Shown here: in pieces, positions 63,820 to 64,000 of the stretch
Layout: every line of letters starts with the position of its first letter
Position numbering within the stretch: position 1 is the stretch's first letter
NCBI GenBank assembly: GCA_038326205.1
Contig: JBBQJV010000015.1
Coordinates: 3,035-67,034, forward strand
DNA length: 64,000 bases
Origin: UBA7672 sp038326205
Lineage (GTDB): Bacteria > Pseudomonadota > Alphaproteobacteria > Caulobacterales > Hyphomonadaceae
Direction: 5' to 3'
The notes under the pieces: model-generated
Told to the model about the DNA's origin: nothing
The model's database searches: none
Seen by the model: the letters and a program-made list of their open reading frames with translations, nothing else
Position numbers and translations under genes: made by a program

Positions 63820-64000
63820 AATTCACCCTCCCCTGGCTAAAGGACTATCTCGACACGAGCGCGGACCTGCCCGCGATCCTCGACGCCATGACCATGGCCG
63901 GCCTCGAAGTCGAGGAGGCGCATGATCCGCGCGAGACGCTGAAACAGTTCACCGTCTGCCGCATCGTCTCCGCCACGCAGCACCCGAACGCCGACAAGCT
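63816..64000 (+). CDS. pheT: Phenylalanine-tRNA ligase beta subunit (partial, runs off the window)
   Basis: The first 61 codons of pheT, starting with GTG at 63816 that overlaps the pheS stop by four bases. The N-terminal KFTLPWLKDYLDTSADLPAIL, then MTMAGLEVEEAHD and the start of the tRNA-binding domain (VCRIVSATQHPNADKL) match the beta subunit. Nothing beyond position 64000 can be said. Confidence 0.95.
   Translation, partial: MKFTLPWLKDYLDTSADLPAILDAMTMAGLEVEEAHDPRETLKQFTVCRIVSATQHPNADK

Overview
The window reads as a high-GC (low-to-mid 60s % by eye) alphaproteobacterial chromosome, most likely from the Caulobacterales/Hyphomonadaceae side. This rests on the zapE-mdh pair, the sucC-sucD-sucA run, the style of the XRE regulator and the Anbu operon, and not on any database search. 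There are about 70 credible protein genes, three pseudogenes, two inverted-repeat-bounded repeat elements, several operator-like palindromes and one clear intrinsic terminator. I found no tRNA, rRNA, CRISPR array, phage block or transposase gene.

Layout. 0-10.6 kb: the 2-oxoglutarate dehydrogenase/succinyl-CoA synthetase cluster. odhB, lpdA and an esterase lie on the plus strand and converge on sucC-sucD-sucA on the minus strand, as if the odhB-lpdA block had been inverted. 10.7-16.5 kb: an MFS transporter, a repeat-containing protein of unknown function, and a minus-strand run DUF2141 protein - exported carotenoid oxygenase - cytochrome P450, with a membrane LytTR regulator reading away from it across a shared repeat-rich region. 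17-25.6 kb: TAXI binding protein, CreD, acyltransferase, stand-alone receiver, a nonsense-riddled NTF2-like pseudogene, a GSU2403-type nucleotidyltransferase behind a 10-bp palindrome, zapE and a DUF1203 protein. 25.8-35 kb: mdh, two FKBP lipoproteins, an XRE regulator, an RmlD-like reductase, a complex I NDUFA9-like protein, and the lipid-carrier pair amj-uppP.

35-48 kb: glutamate synthase genes in the order gltD-(DUF6614 remnant)-GFA-gltB, then small genes (ASCH, GFA, GIY-YIG), a degraded phosphodiester glycosidase gene, and a complete four-gene Anbu proteasome-like operon (ATP-grasp, alpha-E, transglutaminase, Anbu). 48-64 kb: PAP2 phosphatase, queG, mtgA, secreted proteins, a GT4-GT9 glycosyltransferase pair, and the translation genes infC, rpmI, rplT, pheS and the start of pheT, with three exported-protein genes inserted between infC and rpmI. 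infC appears to start at an ATC codon.

Working together: odhB/lpdA/sucA form the 2-oxoglutarate dehydrogenase complex feeding sucCD, with mdh elsewhere in the cycle. gltB/gltD assimilate ammonia onto 2-oxoglutarate. uppP, amj and mtgA all touch peptidoglycan lipid-intermediate turnover. The least understood multi-gene units are the Anbu operon and the LytTR/DUF2141/carotenoid oxygenase/P450 locus. I do not see a clearly unprecedented system, but those two, plus the palindrome-controlled nucleotidyltransferase, deserve the closest look.
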